Part shown: positions 1 through 6,093 of the stretch, in pieces
Position numbering within the stretch: position 1 is the first letter of the stretch
Layout: each line of letters opens with the position of its first letter
From: Clostridia bacterium
GTDB taxonomy: Bacteria; Bacillota_A; Clostridia; Oscillospirales; Acutalibacteraceae
Assembly: GCA_024699005.1 (NCBI GenBank)
Contig: JAILQN010000312.1
Location: forward strand, 1 to 12,613
Length of the DNA: 12,613 nt
Direction: 5' to 3'
Position numbers and translations under genes: made by a program
The notes under the pieces: generated by a model
Seen by the model: the letters and a program-made list of their open reading frames with translations, nothing else
Databases searched by the model: none
What the model was told of the DNA's origin: nothing

Positions 1-579
1 GGCAAAACCGTATTCGTCGTCGATCCATACGTAAGCGGTCTTGCCGTTTTCGCCGGAGGCGGGCTCGCCGTTCTGGATATACTTCATCGCTCTTCTGCCG
101 GCGACGGGCTCCGGACCGACGGGGCTGACGTTCGTGTACAGTGGGAAATTCTGATCGGCGGCGCTTAGCATCATAAATCCGGAGTGCAGATCGGCAATAT
201 CGCTGTCCGTGACCACGGAGACCGCGCCGGTGTAATCTGCGGGATTGAGCATATATTCCAGCAGATAGCCGTCTTTGCGCTCGATATATACCACGCTGTT
301 CGAGCCGGCGTCCTCCGCGCGGTAGTAATTCGCGCTCTTGCCCTCGGTTATCTCCGACGTTTCGTTTCCGTCGAAATATGTGTATTTAAGGGCGTAGGAG
401 GTCATCCAGGAGTAGTCGGAAGTGAGCGCGCCTTCGGGCGCAGCGGGACCCGCTGAACTTTCGTCTCCGGAGAGGATATATTCTCCGAAGTCGTGGTTTT
501 TGTTGTCGTCCCTGTTGCAGGCGGCGAACAGCGCGGCGATAAGCGCCAGCGCACATAAAACTGATATTGTCTTTTTCAT
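1..579 (-). CDS. Putative lipoprotein, N-terminal 193 residues (runs off the left edge)
   Basis: The reading frame is open from an ATG at 579 to the window edge, so the C-terminus is missing. The protein starts with a textbook lipoprotein signal: basic MKK, a hydrophobic stretch, and the lipobox LFAAC with the lipidated Cys at residue 21. It should therefore be exported and anchored to the outer face of the membrane. After the Cys comes a polar, Asp/Asn-rich linker (about residues 22-50), then a region alternating beta-type strands with aromatic residues (YALKYTYFDG, YYRAED, VVYIERKDGYLLEYML). That pattern resembles small beta-rich Clostridia lipoproteins of unknown function. I do not recognise a named family. 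No SD lies ahead of the ATG; see the promoter entry at 586-614. It is divergent from the secreted paralog gene that begins at 753. Confidence 0.8.
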   Translation of the reverse strand, partial: MKKTISVLCALALIAALFAACNRDDNKNHDFGEYILSGDESSAGPAAPEGALTSDYSWMTSYALKYTYFDGNETSEITEGKSANYYRAEDAGSNSVVYIERKDGYLLEYMLNPADYTGAVSVVTDSDIADLHSGFMMLSAADQNFPLYTNVSPVGPEPVAGRRAMKYIQNGEPASGENGKTAYVWIDDEYGFA

Positions 580-585
580 ATTATT

Positions 586-614
586 ATGATATCATATCGA
601 TACGGGATTTGCAA
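586..614 (-). promoter_or_regulatory. Candidate promoter of the lipoprotein gene, possibly leaderless
   Basis: On the minus strand, TTGCAA (614-609), a 17-bp spacer and TATCAT (591-586) resemble a sigma-A promoter (4/6 and 5/6 matches). Exactly six bases separate the -10 box from the ATG at 579, so transcription would start at or next to the start codon. This fits the absence of an SD. A perfect 12-bp palindrome, TATGATATCATA (585-596), covers the -10 box and could be an operator. Inferred from sequence only. Confidence 0.4.
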
Positions 615-667
615 CGGGAATTTATGCTAATTATTAAAAAAATATTAACAAGTTTTTAAATTTTCTA

Positions 668-696
668 TTGACAGGCGGTCCTTCTTATTGTATAAT
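668..696 (+). promoter_or_regulatory. Strong sigma-A promoter for the secreted paralog genes
   Basis: TTGACA (668-673), a 17-bp spacer and TATAAT (691-696) match the consensus at every position. Transcription should start near 703, leaving a leader of about 50 nt before the SD GGGGGAA (741-747) and the ATG at 753. Confidence 0.9.
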
Positions 697-752
697 AACG
701 ATGAACTTTACTGCGGCTGATGCCGTAAACTCTTTCCTTCGGGGGAAATAAT

Positions 753-2102
753 ATGAAAAAGTCAATTTCAGTTCTGCTCTCCTGTCTGATGCTGATGTCG
801 CTGTTCGTGATCGGCGCTTCGGCGGCAGGGGATGTGGTTATTGCGGCGAATCAGGTGTACACAGAAGACGTCACCATCGGCGCGGACGGCGTGCCGGTAG
901 TTTATGAGACCGGTTTCACCGTTAAACCGGGCGTTACCGTGATACTGGCCAGCGAGGTCACCGTCAGAGGCTCCGTGACCAATGAGGGCGGAACCGTCAT
1001 GATCAACGGCATGAAGGGTACGCACGGCAATCCCGATCAGATCGCGGGCCTTATTCTTGAAAGCGGCGCTGCGTTCTTCAACAACAATGAGGCGACCGGC
1101 CAGAAGCGGCGCGGCACCCTGCAGGTCGGCACATACGGCGGCTTAAGGGTCAAGCTCGGCGCGAGGATCGAGAACAGGGGAGACGTCATTGGCCTTGAGA
1201 ATGAGAATTATATCACCGTAGAGGGCGACGTGATCAACTATTACAGACTGCCCGCTTCGACGACGGTTCCCTATTCCGCTGACGTCACCTACGACGGCGA
1301 GGCCCATTCCGTGACTTATACCGCCAACTATCTGCTTGACGGCGACATGCTGACCGACGACGCGTATAAATACACCGACGCCAACGACAGCGCGCGTTAT
1401 CAGTATCAGGTATATCAGGACACGGAGATCCCCGTTCATTACGGCGAGCCTCTGTATGTTCTTATAAGGGCGAAAACCGGCAGCAGCGAAGCCGATTTTG
1501 TGGATACCTCCAGGCTCAAGCTCAATTGCGGCGGTCAGCTCCTTTATGCAGAGAACATAGAGAACACCCGCAGGGGCGTGTTTGTTATCATCCCCGTCAG
1601 CAAAAACAATAAACTGACTTCCCCCGCAAGCGCCCTCAGCTATGTCGGCAGCCTCAAATATGAAGACGTTGTAAAGCAGTTCACGATTACTCTGCCAAGG
1701 AACTCCAAAGCTTATTACGTTATCTCCCTTTCCGGCGACGTTGACAGGACTGTCGTCAACTACGGCGAGACTTTTGATTTCCGTGTAGTGCTGAGCGACG
1801 CTTACAGCGGCGCCGCCGAAAATATGACGGTTTACGCCGGCACCGATAAGATCAAACCCGACGACGCGGGCGTTTATCATCTGGACTACGGTCCGAACGA
1901 TATCGGCGGTTACGGCATGCTTCGCTCCGGCGACGGCATCAGGAGCGACGTGAACATAACCGTGAACGGCGTTATTTCCGACGAGAATAACGAGCGGTTT
2001 TCGAATATAACCGGAGGTCTGCGCAATCTTCTGAACGTATTCAAGAAGATCCTGAGCTATTTCTCTGATCTGTTCTCCAATTTCGGCAATATTTTCGGCT
2101 GA
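753..2102 (+). CDS. Secreted beta-strand-rich protein with aromatic C-terminal tail (paralog A)
   Basis: The 449-residue product has a Sec signal peptide (MKKSISVLLSCLMLMSLFVI, likely cut after GASAA near residue 25), so it is exported. Residues about 27-165 consist of short V/I/G/N-rich strands with turns such as GSVTNEGG and ARIENRGD, in the style of a parallel beta-helix; I see no catalytic motif. Landmarks shared with the next gene are NYYRLPASTTV, DTSRL (251), NTRRG (271), VVNYGE (334-339) and the NERFSN join to the tail. Residues 416-449 form a predicted amphipathic helix rich in L/F/I and ending NIFG. There is no LPXTG, S-layer repeat or dockerin. The SD GGGGG at 741 is 7 nt from the ATG. 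It could be a surface structural or adhesive protein, but the function is unknown. Confidence 0.85.
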   Translation: MKKSISVLLSCLMLMSLFVIGASAAGDVVIAANQVYTEDVTIGADGVPVVYETGFTVKPGVTVILASEVTVRGSVTNEGGTVMINGMKGTHGNPDQIAGLILESGAAFFNNNEATGQKRRGTLQVGTYGGLRVKLGARIENRGDVIGLENENYITVEGDVINYYRLPASTTVPYSADVTYDGEAHSVTYTANYLLDGDMLTDDAYKYTDANDSARYQYQVYQDTEIPVHYGEPLYVLIRAKTGSSEADFVDTSRLKLNCGGQLLYAENIENTRRGVFVIIPVSKNNKLTSPASALSYVGSLKYEDVVKQFTITLPRNSKAYYVISLSGDVDRTVVNYGETFDFRVVLSDAYSGAAENMTVYAGTDKIKPDDAGVYHLDYGPNDIGGYGMLRSGDGIRSDVNITVNGVISDENNERFSNITGGLRNLLNVFKKILSYFSDLFSNFGNIFG

Positions 2103-2106
2103 GTTT

Positions 2107-2136
2107 TTGATTTGGTTCAATAAAAGAGTTTATAAT
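2107..2136 (+). promoter_or_regulatory. Candidate internal promoter for paralog B
   Basis: TTGATT (2107-2112), an 18-bp spacer and a perfect TATAAT (2131-2136) lie in the 68-bp gap between the paralogs. Gene B could thus be transcribed on its own as well as by read-through. An AGGAGG SD follows at 2157-2162, 8 nt before the ATG at 2171. Confidence 0.5.
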
Positions 2137-2170
2137 AAAAATACACAAATCCCTTAAGGAGGGGCATATA

Positions 2171-3301
2171 ATGAAAAAGCTTTTATCAGTTCTTTTGGCG
2201 GTCGTTATGCTGCTCGGCTGCGCTTCCGTCGCATTCGCAGACGGCGAAACGATTACTTTGACTACTACCACGAATACCGGTACGCTTGAATATACCGACG
2301 CCACGATCATCATTCCTGCGGGCGTTGTGTTCACCAATACCGGCACTATCAGGCTGCACCGCGGTGCGTTCATAGTAAACAGCGGCGGCACGTTTGACAA
2401 TAAGGGTTCGTTCATAGTTGACGACAGCACTGCCGTTACCGTTCAGGGCGCATTCTACAATTATATCACCCTGCCGGGAAGCACGTCTGTGACCTATGCC
2501 GCGTCGACCCCGACTTTTGACAGAAATACTCACGTCGTCAACTTCGAGTACAGTTATCTGCTCAAGTCGACCATGAGTGCGGATGACGACTACATCAGAA
2601 AAGAGAATTATCACTCCGGCTCCGAGATCCCGGTTCCCTATCAGGATACGCTCTATATTATGATCAGCGCAAAAGAGGGCGCCAAGGACGTCAACTACCT
2701 TGATACCTCCCGCATCCAGCTTTGGGGCGGCACCGGTTCGATCATCAACAGCTCCGCTGTTGACAACACAAGGCGCGGTATCTTTGTCGTCACTCCCCAG
2801 AGCGCAGCGTCCTATAGCCCCGTATCACTCAGATATGCCGATCTGGTCACTCAGTTCGATATCGAGCTGCCTGCAAAAGAGGGTGTCTACACAGTTAAAA
2901 CGGACAAGGGCGAAACCGGACATGCGGTAGTCAATTACGGCGAGATGCTTACTATCACGGTCGAGCTTGAACCGGAATATGATGAATCCGAGATCAGTCT
3001 GTATATCAGCGGTATAGAGATCAAACCCGACAAATACGGCTATTACGACATCAACACGGTCTATGCCGACGACGGTACGACTCTTATAGTCAATTCCAAA
3101 AACGGCACCGTCAGCCAGGACGGTGTGGTAGTTACCTCTTACGGTATCCGCGCTCCGTTCTCCATGATCGTCATGGGCGCGATGAAGAACGAGACCAAGC
3201 AGAAATTCACCAATGTTCTCTCTTACCTCAGACAGATCTTCGAGGTATTCATGGAAGTCTTTAATTCCCTTAAAGAGTCGCTGGGCGGTCTGTTCGGATA
3301 A
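2171..3301 (+). CDS. Secreted beta-strand-rich protein with aromatic C-terminal tail (paralog B)
   Basis: The 376-residue product has a Sec signal peptide (MKKLLSVLLAVVMLLGCASV, cleavage probably after FAD or AFA near residue 23). The Cys at about 17 is not followed by a plausible lipoprotein context, so free secretion is more likely than lipidation. It is a tandem paralog of the preceding gene: NYITLPGSTSV, EIPVPYQDTLYIMI, DTSRI (178), NTRRG (199), YADLVTQFDIELP, VVNYGE (253) and the KQKFTN join recur in the same order. Its N-terminal strand region (about 25-105) is some 60-70 residues shorter than in A. The tail (346-376) again is an amphipathic L/F/V helix ending GGLFG. No enzyme motif is visible. 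Function unknown; the duplication and likely cotranscription suggest two variants of one surface component. Confidence 0.85.
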   Translation: MKKLLSVLLAVVMLLGCASVAFADGETITLTTTTNTGTLEYTDATIIIPAGVVFTNTGTIRLHRGAFIVNSGGTFDNKGSFIVDDSTAVTVQGAFYNYITLPGSTSVTYAASTPTFDRNTHVVNFEYSYLLKSTMSADDDYIRKENYHSGSEIPVPYQDTLYIMISAKEGAKDVNYLDTSRIQLWGGTGSIINSSAVDNTRRGIFVVTPQSAASYSPVSLRYADLVTQFDIELPAKEGVYTVKTDKGETGHAVVNYGEMLTITVELEPEYDESEISLYISGIEIKPDKYGYYDINTVYADDGTTLIVNSKNGTVSQDGVVVTSYGIRAPFSMIVMGAMKNETKQKFTNVLSYLRQIFEVFMEVFNSLKESLGGLFG

Positions 3302-3334
3302 CCGATACGATCCGTTTTGAAGAGTAAAAAGAAA

Positions 3335-3375
3335 GGGGCTGTTGCAAATCCAGGAACAGGATCTGCAACAGTCCC
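3335..3375. repeat. Fold-back hairpin at the left end of the IS remnant
   Basis: GGGGCTGTTGCA (3335-3346) is followed 17 nt later by TGCAACAGTCCC (3364-3375). They form a 12-bp stem with one G-T pair. The left end thus carries the terminal repeat in both orientations. The hairpin may also stop transcripts of paralog B, although only GATTTAT follows it and there is no real T-tract. Confidence 0.7.
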
Positions 3376-3445
3376 CGATTTATATGGATAGACAGCTTAA
3401 AATGCAAAAATCGGCAAAAAGGACAAAACACTCCATAGCAAAGCG

Positions 3446-3475
3446 CGGCATCGGTATTCCGGTGCCGTTTTTCTT
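3446..3475 (+). terminator. Rho-independent terminator inside the IS left end
   Basis: CGGCATCGG (3446-3454), loop TATT and CCGGTGCCG (3459-3467) pair over 9 bp (one T-G pair) and are followed by TTTTTCTT. It points in the plus direction, so it would end transcripts coming from the secreted paralog genes and keep them from running antisense through the transposase. Confidence 0.75.
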
Positions 3476-3492
3476 AAAAATGAGAGAAGTAA

Positions 3493-4012
3493 TTAAGCCG
3501 TTTCGTTATTGAATAATTTCAGTCCGGATCTGCCGTCTTGCTGGCGATTCCAGAGTTTTTTGATATCAAAGGCAATCGCGATGAGGAAAAACTGTGATTC
3601 AGTCTTTTTCTTCCCTCTGGTCAGGAAACGTCTGAATGCCATATCCTGTTTGATAACTCCGAACGCTCCCTCTACCTGAATGGACCGATTCATTCTGAGA
3701 AGGATTCTGAAATCTGCTGATCGTTGTATGATCGGGTACCGGTTCGCCATTCAAAAGCCACATGAAACAGATGTCGCGACGACATGCTTTTTCAATTTCT
3801 CGGCTGGAGTAATATCCATTCATATATCCGTATACTACCAACTTGAACATCGTTTCGGGGCAGACTTTTCTCCACCTTCGATAATATGATGAATAGACCT
3901 TTGTATAATCCAACTCCTCGCATATCTTATCCAACATCTTCACCGGATCATCTCCCGGTATCTGTATTTCAAGATTTATCGGCATTACTACTTGATTCCT
4001 CATATTTTTCAT
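3493..4012 (-). pseudogene. IS1182-family transposase, catalytic core deleted and frame shifted
   Basis: Two pieces of one transposase lie in different frames. The N-terminal piece (ATG at 4012, residues 1-102) has the family's opening domain, with YSSREIEKACRRDICFMWLL followed by PVPDHTTISRFQ. About 9 nt further on, the other frame supplies the C-terminal end, RMNRSIQVEGAFGVIKQDM then FRRFLTRGKKK, carrying the third acidic residue of the DDE triad (the Glu in QVEGAFG), and stops at 3493. Roughly 300 middle residues holding the first two catalytic Asp are missing, and the join is out of frame: translation from 4012 runs into nonsense and ends at 3599. A 7-bp direct repeat ATTCTGA (3692-3698, 3704-3710) sits at the join. 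An SD, GAGGA (4026-4022), is retained. This protein cannot transpose. Confidence 0.88.
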
Positions 4013-4065
4013 AGTATAATGTCCTCGCTTTCAGTGTGGTTTTTCATCATTCAAATTATACTATG
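4010..4065 (-). promoter_or_regulatory. Inverted repeat masking the transposase start codon; embedded -10 box
   Basis: CATAGTATAAT (plus 4010-4020) and ATTATACTATG (4055-4065) are perfect 11-bp complements 34 nt apart. On the minus strand the far arm contains TATAAT (4060-4055), a candidate -10 with a weak TTGTCC -35 (4083-4078, 17-bp spacer). The near arm contains the transposase ATG. mRNA started at this promoter would lack the far arm, while read-through RNA from outside would contain both arms and hide the AUG, with the SD in the loop. IS10 and IS50 use comparable protection. Confidence 0.55.
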
Positions 4066-4073
4066 AAAGCGCC

Positions 4074-4112
4074 GACCGGACAACCCTTTTCGGGCTGTCC
4101 GGTCTCTTTTTT
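4074..4112 (+). terminator. Rho-independent terminator at the IS right end
   Basis: GACCGGACA (4074-4082) pairs with TGTCCGGTC (4096-4104). Inside, after an A-C mismatch, CCC pairs with GGG around the loop TTTTC. TCTTTTTT (4105-4112) follows on the plus strand, so it blocks plus-direction transcription from leaving the element antisense to the lipase gene. The minus strand has no T-tract, so this is not the lipase operon terminator. Confidence 0.8.
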
Positions 4113-4140
4113 CCAGGGCTTAATGCAACAGCCCTTGTTT

Positions 4141-5622
4141 TTATAAAGTCTCTTTTAAAAAAAGTCTATAATTATAATTATCGGTCATGATCATAAACTG
4201 CGGATATTCGGCGAAGGAATCAACAGTCGGTTGTCCGTCAAAGGCGATAAGTCTGCATAGGAAGTCTCCGGAATCCGAGCCGTCAACAAAATCAACGTGA
4301 CTGCCGTTTCTGACAGCCCAGGTATATTCCGGGAACAACACGTCCGATAAATCGACACAACCGTCAGGAGAGAGTTTATCGGGATCACCGGCAGTATAAT
4401 CCGGACCAAGAGAGGAACCGACGGCAGAGACCGTCGCGCCGCCCAGCATCCATCGTGAATCAAGCACGCCGTCTCCCTGAAGAATGCCGCTCTCGTAAAG
4501 GGGAACGTTTGCAATATTATAGCCGGCGACAACGCATACGGTCACCCCGTTTCCGGTAAGAGCCGGGATGAACTCCTTTGAACGGGACATTATCCCTATA
4601 AGGGAATCGGTTTTTTCCGTAAGTCCCGCATGTTCAGCTTTTAATTCTTCCGTCGGGAACATATAATCGACGGCTTCCGGGTACTTTTCCGGCTGAACGT
4701 TCATCCAGAAGGCAGGCATGTTTGCAAAGCTGCGACGGAAATAATCATAGAGGATACTCAGATTTTCCTCTTTAAGGAGTCCCGATGCAAAATTCTCGAC
4801 AAGCCTTATGACTCCGGTATATTTAAGCGCTTTTGCCAGAAATGCCGATCCGGTAAGCTTTATAACGTAATTATACAGCATCCCGGATGTGATTGCCGCC
4901 CTGCCCGTAAACAGATCGGTCGCAACGTCCGTTCCGCAGAATGTGGAGGACAGGAAAAGAACCTTTGAAAGGCTACCGCAGCCGTACTCGTCGATGTAAG
5001 CGTCGGTAACAACTCCGCCCATAGAGCAGTTGAGCATGATGACCTTATCGGTATCGTGATCAGATTTGGCGCGTTCGACAAGTTCATTCAGCTTATCTGC
5101 CGTATCTCTGTGATCGAGCCTCCAGTCGTACTGGAAATAATAGCAGTTTTCCGCACCGAAGGTATTTACACAGGAAAGCAGTATCCCGCGTTCATGATAG
5201 TTCCGCTCATAACAAAGCTCGATAAGCTCCGGATAATTCGATACCGCCAGCGGATATTCAGGTACTGCGACGTCATACACGGAATTGCCGTCATTATCAC
5301 AGTACATCTTCTCCATGATGGAGTCGCAGTAATCAACGGCGTTATGCATCAATGACGGATAAAACCCGCCGTATTTACAGATACCGCAACAGGCTTTCGT
5401 AAGGGTCTTCAGTACGCCGCCGACGGTGACTCCCGCCATGCAGTTTTCCTGCTCGTCCGTACCGAGATTCACCCAAAGTCCGTGGAACTCCATTCCGCGG
5501 ACGATAACGATCGGGTAAGGCGGCTGAACAGGATTACGCTCGGAAGCGTCTGCTATGATACCTACGCCGCCTATGAGGATTGCAAGCGAAAGGAGTAAAG
5601 AAACAAGTCGCTTTTTAACCAT
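4141..5622 (-). CDS. Exported LCAT-like alpha/beta-hydrolase (lipase or acyltransferase)
   Basis: The 493-residue product has a Sec signal peptide (MVKKRLVSLLLSLAILIGGV, cleavage near ADA26), so it acts outside the membrane. The fold resembles the lecithin:cholesterol acyltransferase family: an early PIVIVRGM strand with an oxyanion-type turn (38-44), YDWR (165-168), the nucleophile elbow NCSMGG with candidate Ser200, GDGVLD with candidate Asp384 or Asp388, and NGSHVDF with candidate His442. The usual GxSxG has Asn198 in place of the first Gly. About 15 cysteines, including KACCGICKYGG (76-86), are many for an exported protein and may form disulfides or bind metal. The likely substrates are glycerolipids; the exact reaction is unknown. 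It is the last gene of the pgi operon, its ATG only 3 nt past the preceding stop and without a clear SD, implying translational coupling. Confidence 0.8.
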   Translation of the reverse strand: MVKKRLVSLLLSLAILIGGVGIIADASERNPVQPPYPIVIVRGMEFHGLWVNLGTDEQENCMAGVTVGGVLKTLTKACCGICKYGGFYPSLMHNAVDYCDSIMEKMYCDNDGNSVYDVAVPEYPLAVSNYPELIELCYERNYHERGILLSCVNTFGAENCYYFQYDWRLDHRDTADKLNELVERAKSDHDTDKVIMLNCSMGGVVTDAYIDEYGCGSLSKVLFLSSTFCGTDVATDLFTGRAAITSGMLYNYVIKLTGSAFLAKALKYTGVIRLVENFASGLLKEENLSILYDYFRRSFANMPAFWMNVQPEKYPEAVDYMFPTEELKAEHAGLTEKTDSLIGIMSRSKEFIPALTGNGVTVCVVAGYNIANVPLYESGILQGDGVLDSRWMLGGATVSAVGSSLGPDYTAGDPDKLSPDGCVDLSDVLFPEYTWAVRNGSHVDFVDGSDSGDFLCRLIAFDGQPTVDSFAEYPQFMIMTDNYNYRLFLKETL

Positions 5623-5625
5623 AAT

Positions 5626-6042
5626 TCAGATCACAGTCACGTATTCCATCGCTCTTGCCGGAATACTCTCGATATCGGTGGATGCGGTAAGAACAAAACG
5701 CACGTCGGACATCTCGCTGAAGGCGCTGAGTCGCCCGAGGAAATCGGCAAAAGCCTCATAATCGCGGGGGCATATACGGAAAGTCGCATCGACCAATATA
5801 TCTGTGACGTCATGATTCCCCGCCCAAAGTCCGACGAGAAGAGCAAACAGCTCGTCATAACCGGAAACGCCGTATTTATCTGTGGAGACAAGCCTTGCCT
5901 TATAACTTATATCGTGTCTGAGCGCTTCGCCTTTTTCTACGCATACGACATATCCTTTTGAAGCGGCAAGCGCCTGTTCGACACAGGCCAAAAGCTTCTT
6001 GGTCTTTCCGCTGCCTTTAGACCCGACAATTAAAGATATCAT
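5626..6042 (-). CDS. Small P-loop NTPase-like protein, uncharacterised
   Basis: The 138-residue product opens with a beta-strand and Walker A motif: MISLIVGSKGSGKT, with the lysine at residue 13. A plausible Walker B strand, DILVDATF, places Asp85 beside the nucleotide. It is too short for a full AAA or kinase domain, has no membrane segment, and resembles small Clostridia ATP-binding proteins of unknown role. I chose the ATG at 6042. A GTG at 6054 would add MDSN, but the GTG overlaps the SD (AAAGGAG ends at 6054), which rules it out; from the ATG the SD is 11 nt away, slightly long. It lies 51 nt after pgi and 3 nt before the lipase gene, so the three are probably one transcript. No partner can be assigned from the sequence. 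Confidence 0.75.
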   Translation of the reverse strand: MISLIVGSKGSGKTKKLLACVEQALAASKGYVVCVEKGEALRHDISYKARLVSTDKYGVSGYDELFALLVGLWAGNHDVTDILVDATFRICPRDYEAFADFLGRLSAFSEMSDVRFVLTASTDIESIPARAMEYVTVI

Positions 6043-6093
6043 ATTTGAATCCACTCCTTTTTTATATACATGGTGAAGAACAGCGTAACGTCC

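Larger units (their letters stand above)
3335..4134 (-). mobile_element. Decayed IS1182-family insertion sequence (internal deletion)
   Basis: The element is about 800 bp and is bounded by GGGGCTGTTGCA (3335-3346) and TGCAACAGCCC (4124-4134), an 11-bp perfect terminal inverted repeat. Inside lies a minus-strand transposase remnant (3493-4012). Intact relatives are about twice this length. The insertion lies between the convergent ends of paralog B (stop at 3301) and the lipase (stop at 4141), only 6 bp from the lipase stop codon. I see no clear target duplication. The two flanks are roughly complementary to each other (TAAAAAGAAAG on the left, TTGTTTTTA on the right), which fits insertion into a palindromic terminator-like site. 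IS1272, a member of this family, has been reported to target inverted repeats. Confidence 0.85.

Noticed and set aside
753..1250. Polysaccharide lyase or glycosidase based on the beta-helix-like strands
   Set aside because: No catalytic Asp/Arg/Lys cluster typical of beta-helix lyases or glycosidases can be recognised, so no enzymatic call is made.
1143..2120. Long minus-strand open frame (325 codons) opposite paralog A
   Set aside because: It lies antisense to a gene with a signal peptide, strong promoter, SD and a paralog. The translated product has no recognisable domain and no SD; it is a composition effect.
3599..4012. Intact 137-residue transposase
   Set aside because: After residue 102 the frame is no longer family sequence; the true C-terminal end continues in another frame, and the catalytic middle is absent.
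6043..6054. GTG start four codons upstream for the P-loop protein
   Set aside because: The GTG shares a base with the SD itself, so it cannot be used with that SD. The ATG at 6042 starts directly at the strand before Walker A.
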